Shown here piece by piece: positions 1 through 8,718 of a stretch of 64,000 nucleotides of DNA. The number at the start of each line of letters is the position of its first letter. Within the stretch, counting starts at the first letter, position 1. The translations under genes were made by a program, and so were the position numbers. The stretch spans positions 90,865 to 154,864 of the forward strand of contig JABLUY010000063.1 in NCBI GenBank assembly GCA_013306675.1, given 5' to 3'. This DNA comes from Thraustochytrium sp. TN22 (Eukaryota; Sar; Bigyra; Thraustochytrida; Thraustochytriidae). The notes under the pieces are model-generated. The model searched no databases. It worked only from the letters and a program-made list of their open reading frames with translations, and was not told the DNA's origin.

Positions 1-1020
1 GTTCCCCACGGAGTACCCGACGGAATACCCCACGGAGTACCCGACGGAGTACCCGACCGAGTTCCCCACGGAGTACCCGACCGAGTTCCCCACGGAGTAC
101 CCGACCGAGTGTACCCGACCGAGTTCCCCACGGAGTACCCGACCGAGTTTCCCACGGAGTACCCGACGGAATTCCCCACGGAGTACCCCACACTCTACCC
201 GACCGACATGCCCATCATCCAGTGCAAGGACCGTGACCTGGACATCCTGTGGGTGATCGACAACAGCGGCTCGATCGGGGGACCTGCCATCAATCAGCTG
301 AAGGTTGCGCTGCCGAACCTCCTCACCGCATACACGCTGTTGCCAGATCAGACGCGCTTTGCCGGGCTGAGCTATAATGAGGGTATCCTGGGCGTTTCAG
401 GCGTGTCCAAAACCAACCCGCTTGGCACGAGTATTGCTAGTACGCCCATCGCGCCGTTCTACTTCACGTCTGATGCAAACCAGGCGGTGAATGAGGCGCG
501 GTGGAATGACTTCGCCGACGCGCAGAGCAGCCCCTCAGGGAAATACACAAACACGCCGCAGGCACTGCAAGGCGCAGAGTACATGATGTCGCAGCCTACA
601 TCGAGTGGCGGCCCTCGCTCTCTTGCCACCGATGTCATCCGCGTTGTGGTGCTCATCACTGACGGCAATCCGAACAAGCACGACGGCGCGGACTGCACAA
701 TGGTTACAGGCAGCGGCGACGCCATGAGGATCAAGTGCTCCGAGTACTGGATGAAGGAGTTGATCAACGAGCAGGACGCCTACATGGTTGTGGTTCAGGT
801 CGGCGCGGACGCGTTCAAGTCCGCGTTCGGGAAGACATGCATCGAAGAGGACGCCGCCAAGCCTGCTGACCAGCCGGACTCCATTCAGTTCATTGAGGCC
901 ACATCATACGAGCACATCCAGGCCGTCTTCTCCGATATCGTCGCGGCTACCTGCACGGACTATCAGGAGCCCTACCCGGTCAACTTCAAACCTACTTGCC
1001 TCACGTCACCACCAAGCTAA
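1..1020 (+). CDS. 3' part of secreted PT-repeat / vWA-domain protein, with a frame break
   Basis: The 5' end lies outside the window. From base 2 the frame encodes PTEY/PTEF tetrapeptide repeats. Near base 110 an extra GT dinucleotide (gag-tgt-acc where neighbours read gag-tac-ccg) throws the frame, and the repeats resume one frame over, running from about 112 to the TAA at 1018-1020. After the repeats comes one vWA domain: LDILWVIDNSGSIGG carries a complete DxSxS metal-ion (MIDAS) motif and VVVLITDGNPNK supplies the TDG motif. The domain is about 265 residues with several cysteines and ends the protein. It closely resembles the last domain of the genes at 8719 and 12349, so this is probably the tail of a similar multidomain surface protein. 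The break is either an assembly/sequencing error in the repeat or a real mutation that would separate the domain from its N-terminus. Confidence 0.75.
   Translation, partial: VPHGVPDGIPHGVPDGVPDRVPHGVPDRVPHGVPDRVYPTEFPTEYPTEFPTEYPTEFPTEYPTLYPTDMPIIQCKDRDLDILWVIDNSGSIGGPAINQLKVALPNLLTAYTLLPDQTRFAGLSYNEGILGVSGVSKTNPLGTSIASTPIAPFYFTSDANQAVNEARWNDFADAQSSPSGKYTNTPQALQGAEYMMSQPTSSGGPRSLATDVIRVVVLITDGNPNKHDGADCTMVTGSGDAMRIKCSEYWMKELINEQDAYMVVVQVGADAFKSAFGKTCIEEDAAKPADQPDSIQFIEATSYEHIQAVFSDIVAATCTDYQEPYPVNFKPTCLTSPPS
2..195 (+). repeat. 12/24-bp tandem repeat coding for PTEY/PTEF
   Basis: Tandem 12-base units alternate between a ccc-acg-gag-tac form and a ccg-ac(c/g)-ga(g/a)-t(a/t)c form, so the real period is 24 bases. 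The same higher-order unit recurs in the next gene (4850-5020, 5335-5430, 5731-6478). The units are nearly identical, so copy number and alignment here are likely unstable. The +2 frame break at about 110 sits inside this array. Confidence 0.9.
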
Positions 1021-2104
1021 AAAGAACCAAGTCATGTTTTGATCTCTGGCAGGCTTCCAGTCCGAAGCTCCTTGTGGCTCGCTTGACTCCGCGGCTTGAG
1101 CTGGCAGCGAGCGCCGCACGCCGGTGTCGCCTTCGTGCGCTTCGCACTCCCTTGTGCCTCGCCGGATGTGGCGCGCTGTCCGCGCGCACGCCCCGCACTG
1201 CCAGCCAGCCTCCGCAGCTTGAAGCTTACCTCAGGCGCCCTCAGGCGGTCATGGATCGCGTCGCGCCGTCTCGCCCACCGCGCGCCGCCCTCCGATTCTG
1301 AGTCGATCAAAGATCCACCGATCACTCCTTCGAGCTAGTAGTCAGCTACAAGCAAGCTAGCTAGCTGGGCTACGAGTCCGACTCGCGCAGCCTGAGGCCC
1401 GGGCCGCGCCTCGGCGGCCAGCGCACTGGCAGACTGGGTGGTGCCGGCCGTACCCACTGCCATACCAGCTGCACCTTTGCAGCGCTGCGCAGGCCGGGAG
1501 CGCCGATGACTGCGCCAACAGGCTTGAAGTCTCGGTCACGGCTGGCCGGGGCCTGGCTGGCCGCAGGCCCTGCGGCCGCCGGCCCTGCGGCCGCCGGCGC
1601 CAGCTCGCAAAAACAGCGGGTCGCGCCGTCGACGTGCCCGTCCGGCCCAGCGGCGCCCGCCGCACGAGCCTCCACGAGCCGGCATCGGCAGTGGCAGCCA
1701 GTGCAGGCCGCGACGACGTGCAGCGCTGTCGACGCGTGCCCGGCGGCCCCGGCCGGCCACGGGCTCGCCCGAGCGCCCGGAACCAGCTGCCGGCTCCGTC
1801 AGCTTGCGCGGCGCCAGCGGGCTCCTTGCTTGCAATGCTTGCAAGACTTGCAAGCCAAGGCAAGACTTGCAAGCCAAGGACTCGACTCGGGGCGCAGCCG
1901 CGGCGCAGCGCGAGCGCGCGCGAGCGAGGGTCGCTACCCCCGCACGCGCCGTGCAGGCGCAGCCCGGCAGACGCGGCGCGCGCCACTGCCAGTGCGTGGG
2001 TGGCACACAGTCGTCGGCTGGTCACGAAGGGCTAACTCCAGCAAGCAGGCCGGGCTGCCGCCTAACCTCGGGCGGGCAGGCTCCCTGCCTGCGGCCGCGC
2101 AGTT

Positions 2105-2162
2105 GCGGCTCGCTTCGGCTCGCTTCGGCTCGCTTCGGCTCGTCTCGGCTCGTCTCGGCTCA
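2105..2162. repeat. 10-bp tandem repeat (cggctcgctt type)
   Basis: Five to six imperfect copies of a cggctcg(c/t)(t/c)t decamer lie between genes. A related pentamer, cggct, is iterated at 35291-35326. Confidence 0.85.
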
Positions 2163-3138
2163 GACTCGCTTCCCCCGGGCGCCTCGTCTCGACTCTCGAC
2201 TCTCGACTTCGTGCTCGAGCTGCACGCCAGCCCGCGCTGCCTGCACTGACTGCACAAAACACGGAAGCGCCGCCTCTCCTACTTCCAGGGCCCAGGAAGG
2301 AGGACTCACATGTCGAGTTCGAGTCCGAGTCTGGCGGCCAGCCACGGCTCACGCGCGCCGTGAGTTACGGTTCGCCGTCCAGGCTGCTGCCAGGCAGCCA
2401 TGGCCAGTCGAGTCCGCCACGTCCGAGACGGTCATCATCCATGTGTCACGGAGGCAGGGAATTGCGCACGCGACGCGGCTGGCACGAGTCACGGCCTAGC
2501 GCGAGCAGCCTTGCGTGGCCTGCCAGTGCCAGCCAGCAGCAACCACCAGGCTTGCTTGCGCTGCGCCATCGCAGCGATGCTGCCGTGCCGTGACATGGCG
2601 GCAGCGGCTCGCGGCGCACGCTGGCTGGCTGGCAACCTGACTCGAAACCAGGCTCGCGACAGACTTGGAAAAAGTGGCCGGCGCGCCTTCTTGGCTGGCT
2701 GAACGCTGAGCACGGGCCATCTTGGTTGGTTTGGCCTTGCGGTGGCTGTCGGCTCCGAGCCTTCTGTGGCCGCTCAGTTGCTCGGGCACGGCGGCCGCCG
2801 TGAGCGAGGACCTCAGGGCGCCGGTCCAGCGCCCGCCCGTCAAGCTTGATGATCAATTTCAGGGAGCGAGCGATCATCCACCTCGCTTAGCCGTGCCGCA
2901 TGCACGTGACGTAGCCTAGCCGCAGCTTGGAGCTGGCTTGCGCGCGGCGTGAAACTTGTGAAAGGATCGCCGCCCTCCCCCCGAGCCGGGCGCACGGACG
3001 AGCCAAGAGGCTACGGACAGCTTCCACATACAGCGCACTTGAGGGTGCACTGCAGGCATGGCGAGGCGAGGAAGCGTCGAGCAGGTAGCAGGTGGCGCTG
3101 AGCCAGGCGCCAGGCCGCAGGCGGCAGCAAAGCAAACC

Positions 3139-3175
3139 CATAAAAAGGCCGGAGACCGCGCTTTTCACTCTCCCA
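3139..3175 (+). promoter_or_regulatory. TATA-like element and pyrimidine initiator upstream of the 3189 gene
   Basis: CATAAAAAGG at 3139-3148 is an AT-rich island in GC-rich DNA, followed by actctccca at 3167-3175, 14 bases before the ATG. The gene at 26426 has TTTTTAAAG (26324-26332) followed by a similar ctctccca. The placement fits a core promoter, but no transcript start is known. Confidence 0.4.
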
Positions 3176-3188
3176 TCTGAGAGGGAGC

Positions 3189-6100
3189 ATGACGCGGCTC
3201 GCTGCGATGATGGCGGCGGCGGCCGTGGGCCTGCTGGCAGCCTTGGCGCTGCCCGCGGCCACGGAGGCGGCCACGTGCGGCCCGCTCGATGTGGTCATGC
3301 TCCTTGACGCGTCCGGCTCCGTGGAGAACTTCGAGGAAGCGCAGGAGATCGCCAAGGAGCTAGCGGCCGAGTTCAACATCGGCAAGAACGACGACCGCGT
3401 CTCGGCCTTCAGCTTCGGCGGCAAGGACTACAACTGGAAGTCGCTCAAGGCGGCCAAGAACCTCGGCCAGGTCAAGACCCAGATCGACAAGCTCAGCGCT
3501 ATCGAGGAGGAGTCCACCAACCTTGCATGGGCCATGGCCAAGGCCGAGTTTACCTTTACCAAGACTGGCCGCAACAATGCCAAGAAGGTCGTCATCCTCT
3601 TCTCGGACGGCCACCAGAACATCCCGTACTTTAGCCAGTATGTCAAGAAGCCGTGTGGCCTCAATGCCAAGGATGCCACGGACGAGGCGATGCAGGCCTG
3701 CTACGAGGGGATCGTGGCCGACCTCGTCGCGGACGACGTCCTGATCGTCTACGTGCCGCTCGGCGACAGCCCGTCCGTGCCCGTGAGTGGTGACCCGCTC
3801 TACCCGCTCTTTTCCGTGCAGAGCGACCTCAGCAGCACGAGCGTGGCCACTGCTGGCATCCTCGAGTACATCTGTCCGGCCTCCGAGTGCGCGGACGAGT
3901 CGCGCAACATCATCTTCGTCGTGGACGCCTCGCACACCATCGACGAGACCGAGCGCGCCCAGGCGCACGACTTCGTCACGGACTTCGCCTCGCGCTTCAC
4001 CATCGACGGCCCGGACGCCACCCGCTTCGGCTACCTCGAGTACTCCAACACGGTCGGCGATGTGCTTGGTGTGCTCAAGGGCAATGGCCAGCCGTTTTTT
4101 AACACCTACGGCAAGCTCGTCAATGCCGTCGAGTCCTACCCGCTTGGCGAGAACCAAAACACCAACACCCCGCTCGCGCTCTTGGCCGTGCTGGACCTCA
4201 TCGCTGCCACGGACGCCAAGGACGTCGACAAGGGGCGCGACCCGCGCCATACCATCGTGATTCACATCGGCGACAACAGCCCGTACGTGGACGACCCCAG
4301 CCTGAACCGCGCCGTCCTGCCGACCGAGTGCGGGTCCATGAACGCCAAGGAGTGCACCATCGCCTTCGCGCAGGACATTCAGGACCTCGACGCTGAGTAC
4401 ATCTCCATCTACATCGGCAACAAGAAGTCTGAGCGCAAGCTTTACAGCGACGTTGAGCCCGAAGTCCCTGTGTACGAGGTCTCGGACTACGCCGGTCTCA
4501 TGAACCTCGTCAACGACCTCGTCACGGATCACTGCGACAACCCGACCAGCCCGCCGACGCTCGCGCCCGTCGTCGCTCCCGACACGTGCTACGAGGAAGA
4601 CAGCATGTACCAGGGCAAGAAGATCGGCGAGCCGCGCTGGGTTGACGTCGAGAGCGCCGCCCAGTGCCACTCCGTGTGCGCCTCGACGACGGGCTGCGTC
4701 GCCTGGACCTTCAAGGGCTCCAAGGGCCGCTGCTACATGTTCACTGAGGTCACGGGCAGCAAGAGCAAGGGCTCCAAGGGCGGGTGGGTCTCCGGGCCTG
4801 TTGACTGCGTTGTGCCGCCCGAAGGCTCCGAAGACACGCCGTCGCCCACGGCGTACCCGACAACCGCGGACCCGACGGCATACCCGACGGAGTATCCCAC
4901 GGAGTACCCGACCGAGTATCCCACGGAGTACCCGACCGAGTACCCGACGGAATTCCCCACGGAGTACCCGACCGAGTACCCGACGGAATTCCCCACGGAG
5001 TACCCGACCGAGTACCCGACCGCTGACCCGACGGCCTACCCGACGCAATCGCCCGTGACGGAGCTTGACGGCTGCTATGAGGACAACATCCTGTACTCGA
5101 GCTCCTCCAGGATTGGCCCCATTCTCACCAACGTGCCAAGCGCCGCGACTTGCCACTCCATTTGCACCACCACCGCTGGCTGCAACTTCTGGTCCTACAA
5201 GGGCAAGGACAGCAAGTGCTGGCTCTTTGAGACCATCGATGGCTCTAGCTCCAAGCCGTCGGGTCAACAGTGGGAGTCTGGCCCGGCCATCTGCACGCCC
5301 TACCCGACTGCAGAGCCGACCCTGGAGCCCACTGAATTCCCGACGGCGTACCCAACGGAATATCCGACGGAATATCCCACGGAGTACCCGACCGAGTATC
5401 CCACGGAGTACCCGACCGAGTACCCGACCGCCGCACCCACCTGTGCGGCTGATGGTCTCAAGTACAAGACTCAGGGCCCCAAGCTGATCTGGAATGACGA
5501 AATCCCGGCCTGGACGTGCGACTCCAAGTGCGAGTGCGCCGCGCGCTGCGCTGACATGCCTGCTTGCGTTGCGTGGACGTACCAACAGCAGACGTACAAC
5601 GGCGACTGCTATCTCTTTCACACCGAGCCCGTCGAGCACCCGGACACCTTCTCGAAGTTCTCGCGCGGCCTGAGCGGGTGCACGCCGACCGATTGCCCTG
5701 CGCTCCCCGAGGGTGGTGAAGACACGGAGAGTCCGACGGAATACCCCACGGAGTACCCGACCGAATACCCCACGGAGTACCCGACCGAGTTCCCGACCGA
5801 GTTCCCCACGGAGTACCCGACGGAATACCCCACGGAGTACCCGACGGAGTTCCCCACGGAGTACCCGACCGAGTTCCCCACGGAGTACCCGACCGAATTC
5901 CCCACGGAGTACCCGACGGAATACCCCACGGAGTTCCCGACCGAGTTCCCCACGGAGTACCCGACCGAGTTCCCCACGGAGTACCCGACCGAGTTCCCCA
6001 CGGAGTACCCGACGGAATACCCCACGGAGTACCCGACGGAGTACCCCACGGAGTACCCCACGGAGTACCCGACGGAATACCCCACGGAGTACCCGACGGA

Positions 6101-6719
6101 ATACCCCACGGAGTACCCGACCGAGTTCCCCACGGAGTACCCGACCGAGTTCCCCACGGAGTACCCGACGGAATACCCCACGGAGTACCCGACGGAATAC
6201 CCCACGGAGTACCCGACCGAGTTCCCCACGGAGTACCCGACCGAGTTCCCCACGGAGTACCCGACCGAGTTCCCCACGGAGTACCCGACGGAATACCCCA
6301 CGGAGTACCCGACCGAGTTCCCCACGGAGTACCCGACCGAGTTCCCCACGGAGTACCCGACGGAATACCCCACGGAGTACCCGACCGAGTTCCCCACGGA
6401 GTACCCGACCGAGTTCCCCACGGAGTACCCGACCGAGTTCCCCACGGAGTTTCCCACGGCGTATCCGACCACCGAGCCTTATCCCGACTGCTGGATTGGT
6501 GCCAAGTCCGTGGGTCCAAATGGTGGTAAGCTGGAGAATGTTGCCACACCGTTTGACTGTGAGGCCCTCTGCGACGACGCCGGTACCGCGAATTGTGTGC
6601 AGTGGAACTGGCATGCAGGGAATCTCGACTGCCATTTCCTCAAAAGCGTGAACCCGCAGAACCCCCTCCTTTACGACAAGGAACCGTGGGTCACCGGGCC
6701 CGCCGGTGGTTGTCCCTGA
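3189..6719 (+). CDS. Secreted vWA-vWA / Apple (PAN) x4 protein with long PTEY/F linkers
   Basis: 1,176 residues. The ATG at 3189 opens a clear signal peptide (cleavage near residue 27, after ATEA). Domain 1 (about 30-225) is a vWA with DASGS at 40-44 and a SDG motif. Domain 2 (about 235-450) is a second vWA-like fold with DASHT at 245-249, where the usual TDG motif is replaced by IHIGDNSPYVDD. Four Cys-rich Apple/PAN-like modules begin near residues 467, 629, 752 and 1101, each with the pattern C...C..C....CV(A/Q)W....C(Y/W)(M/L)F...G(P/L)..C. They are joined by Pro-Thr-Glu-Tyr/Phe repeats, the longest of about 250 residues. The linkers resemble mucin-like, O-glycosylated stalks (inference). 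It has no membrane segment or GPI tail, so it is probably an extracellular matrix or adhesion protein. No catalytic domain is seen. Confidence 0.9.
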   Translation: MTRLAAMMAAAAVGLLAALALPAATEAATCGPLDVVMLLDASGSVENFEEAQEIAKELAAEFNIGKNDDRVSAFSFGGKDYNWKSLKAAKNLGQVKTQIDKLSAIEEESTNLAWAMAKAEFTFTKTGRNNAKKVVILFSDGHQNIPYFSQYVKKPCGLNAKDATDEAMQACYEGIVADLVADDVLIVYVPLGDSPSVPVSGDPLYPLFSVQSDLSSTSVATAGILEYICPASECADESRNIIFVVDASHTIDETERAQAHDFVTDFASRFTIDGPDATRFGYLEYSNTVGDVLGVLKGNGQPFFNTYGKLVNAVESYPLGENQNTNTPLALLAVLDLIAATDAKDVDKGRDPRHTIVIHIGDNSPYVDDPSLNRAVLPTECGSMNAKECTIAFAQDIQDLDAEYISIYIGNKKSERKLYSDVEPEVPVYEVSDYAGLMNLVNDLVTDHCDNPTSPPTLAPVVAPDTCYEEDSMYQGKKIGEPRWVDVESAAQCHSVCASTTGCVAWTFKGSKGRCYMFTEVTGSKSKGSKGGWVSGPVDCVVPPEGSEDTPSPTAYPTTADPTAYPTEYPTEYPTEYPTEYPTEYPTEFPTEYPTEYPTEFPTEYPTEYPTADPTAYPTQSPVTELDGCYEDNILYSSSSRIGPILTNVPSAATCHSICTTTAGCNFWSYKGKDSKCWLFETIDGSSSKPSGQQWESGPAICTPYPTAEPTLEPTEFPTAYPTEYPTEYPTEYPTEYPTEYPTEYPTAAPTCAADGLKYKTQGPKLIWNDEIPAWTCDSKCECAARCADMPACVAWTYQQQTYNGDCYLFHTEPVEHPDTFSKFSRGLSGCTPTDCPALPEGGEDTESPTEYPTEYPTEYPTEYPTEFPTEFPTEYPTEYPTEYPTEFPTEYPTEFPTEYPTEFPTEYPTEYPTEFPTEFPTEYPTEFPTEYPTEFPTEYPTEYPTEYPTEYPTEYPTEYPTEYPTEYPTEYPTEYPTEFPTEYPTEFPTEYPTEYPTEYPTEYPTEYPTEFPTEYPTEFPTEYPTEFPTEYPTEYPTEYPTEFPTEYPTEFPTEYPTEYPTEYPTEFPTEYPTEFPTEYPTEFPTEFPTAYPTTEPYPDCWIGAKSVGPNGGKLENVATPFDCEALCDDAGTANCVQWNWHAGNLDCHFLKSVNPQNPLLYDKEPWVTGPAGGCP
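4850..5056 (+). repeat. PTEY-coding repeat tract, first linker
   Basis: Shorter array of the 12-base PTE(Y/F) unit between the first and second Apple modules, framed by PTADPTAYPT variants. It uses the same alternating codon pattern as the long array at 5731-6478. Confidence 0.9.
5731..6478 (+). repeat. Long 24-bp higher-order tandem repeat coding for PTEYPTEF
   Basis: About 750 bp of nearly perfect 12-base units that alternate codon versions (ccc-acg-gag-tac, then ccg-acc-gag-ttc, ccg-acg-gaa-tac or ccg-acc-gaa-ttc). Keeping the alternation at the synonymous level means that 24 bp is the unit of duplication. The frame stays open throughout. All six frames are open in this array, which explains the large antisense frame here. 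Confidence 0.95.
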
Positions 6720-6811
6720 CGCAGCGGCAAGTCCATCCCGCGGGCCGGACGGCCTTCTTCGGCATGCCTCGAACCACCAATGATAATCTCACAGCAACCA
6801 AGTAAAGATAT

Positions 6812-7134
6812 CCCCTTCCAGAACAGATTGTGTTGATGCTCTCCTGTTCTGGCCGAGTTTTGCGTGTGTTGGCAGTGCTGCGAGCGAGCTGACCGTCCAG
6901 ACCTTGATGACCGTGGCCCTATCCTGTCAGCGAAGCTCGGATGTCCCCTGATGTCCCCTTTCAGAACAGATGTTGAAGCGCTCCGAGTCCTCTGCTGGCC
7001 GAGTGTTGCGTGTGTTGGCAGTGTTGCGAGCGAGCTGACTCCTGTCAGCGAAGCTCTTTGCCTGTGTGCCTGCCTCTCGTTCGCTGCTGGTGCTGCCTGT
7101 GTGCCTGCCTCTCGTTCGCTGCTGGTGCTGCCTG
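6812..7134. repeat. Degenerate tandem repeats with about 142-bp period, then a 36-bp direct repeat
   Basis: A block with cagaacaga...ggccgagt...gcgtgtgttggcagtg...gcgagcgagctgac at 6812-6890 recurs at 6954-7038; cctgtcagcgaagctc is also doubled (about 6922 and 7042). Directly after, gtgcctgcctctcgttcgct...gctgcct occurs twice in tandem. No coding frame is involved. Confidence 0.8.
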
Positions 7135-7685
7135 TGGCCGGGCCGCGGAGATCTTGATTGCCACTGCGCCGCTTCCGTGATGAGACTCGGAGTCGGCCTG
7201 GCCCGGCACTGCAAGCGCCGGCCGCCGTGCAGTGCAAACTCGGAGGTCTCGACGCGCCCGCCTCCTGAGACTCGGACGCGCTCTGCTGGACGGCAGCGGA
7301 AGGACTCGCACCGTCGTGCGCCATCGATGATACTCGTCCCGTGTCTTCAACCGCGTTCGCTCGCCGCTGCGGGCCCGGCTTGTCGCTGCAGTGCAGTGCA
7401 GGCTTGTCGCCGCAGCACGGCGCGCCGCCCGGCCCAGGAGTTCGCTGCGCCGGCCGTGCATGGCCTCACTTCAGTTCGCTCCGGACCCGGGCCGAGCCCA
7501 GGCCGCCCAAGTCCCGGCCTCGCCGGCGCCTTGCGCTCCAGCGCGGCGCGTGCCGAGGCGCACGTCGTGTTCAAGGCCATGGAGCGCCAGCACTGGCAAG
7601 CAGAGCAATCAAAGCCCGGACTCGGGCCCGACTGAGAAGATGAACTTGAAGCGCGCAGCGCAGCACGGCGCCGGGCCCGCGTCTG

Positions 7686-7721
7686 CGCGAGGCGAGGCGA
7701 GGCGAGGCGAGGCGAGGCGAG
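7686..7721. repeat. ggcga pentanucleotide run
   Basis: About seven uninterrupted ggcga copies in intergenic DNA. Confidence 0.9.
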
Positions 7722-8718
7722 CGGTGGCGGGTCGAGACGCGGCGGCGCGGCTCCTGAAAACCAGGCGAGCGGCGAGGCGCGTGCTGGGCCTGGAGCGCGG
7801 TCGCAGAAGGAGAAGGAGGCACGGCGCACTGCATCATGGTCGCGACGCGGCTCGGCGCAGCGGCGCAGCGGCGCAGCGGCGCGACTACCTGACGCGGCGC
7901 GACTCGGACGCGAAGACTGGACGCTAAGGCTCGGCCGCGGCAGGGCGGTCGCGTGCGAGCGTCGCGTGGCGGCTCGCTCCGCGCCGGAAGCGAGGCCGGC
8001 CTCGGCGCGCGGTGGCGCACGGGCCAGCGGCAGATGTACGGCTCTCGGCTCGTGTCGGCGATTTGCGGGGCGCGCCAGGCGGCTAGGGGACTTGTCCAGG
8101 CTCGACTTGGAGGATACACGAGTTCGCGAGCTAACAGCGGCGAGCTCCAGCCACCATGGCCAGCGTGGTCATGATCATCATCATCATGGCCAGCCTGCGG
8201 CCTGCCTGCCTGAGCGGCAGTGAGCATGAGCGCGGCACTCTGCTGCTACGCTGCACTGGCCACTGGCCGCGCCTGCCGCCCACGCCGAGTCGCTCGTCTC
8301 GAGCGCGAGCCGCGTCCCCCTCCACAAACGTGCCTCGCGCGGCTCCGCCAGCCTGCAGTGGCAGACCGTCACGGAGCACGCGCGAGCTTCGCATCGCATT
8401 CCTTGCGAGTCGGGCGGCATCGCGGCGGCCGGCTGGAGAAAAGGACCTGAGGAGCGATCGAGTCGTGGCTGGTGCTGCTGGCCAGCTGGGGCGAGCAGAG
8501 GCCGCTGAGCACGGACCGGGACCGCAGCGCGCCCAGGGGGGGCCGACAGCGGGTGTCCACCGCGGGAAGCGGGGCTGGGCCAGATCGGCCTGCATTGCCG
8601 CTTGCATTGCCCTCGCCGACGGCTCGGAGGCTGCACAGCACTGGCAGGTGGCTGGCAGAAGCAGAACCCAATCGCAGGCCTCTCGAGCTGGGCGGCCAAG
8701 GCTTGAAGAAGGACAACC

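Larger units (their letters stand above)
1021..3188. other. Intergenic spacer, no gene seen
   Basis: About 2.2 kb of GC-rich DNA in which I see no credible gene; open frames on both strands are Arg/Pro/Ala-rich shadows. It holds a CTAG/AGCT-rich palindromic patch (1331-1367), a 10-bp tandem repeat (2105-2162) and, close to the next start, a TATA-like element. Confidence 0.6.
6720..8718. other. Intergenic spacer with repeats, no gene seen
   Basis: 2 kb between two co-directional surface-protein genes. It contains a degenerate tandem duplication (6812-7057), a doubled 35-36 bp segment (7064-7134) and a gcgag pentamer run (7686-7721). No frame shows protein-like composition. Confidence 0.6.

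Noticed and set aside
5731-6478. Regular repeat array considered as CRISPR
   Set aside because: No unique spacers; units are contiguous coding 12/24-mers in a eukaryotic gene.
3360-6635. Very long antisense open frame (over 1,000 codons) opposite the first vWA/Apple gene
   Set aside because: All frames are open in the PTEY/F repeat and stops are rare in such GC-rich DNA; the antisense reading is RGELGRVL repeats and Arg/Val-rich shadow, with no domain.
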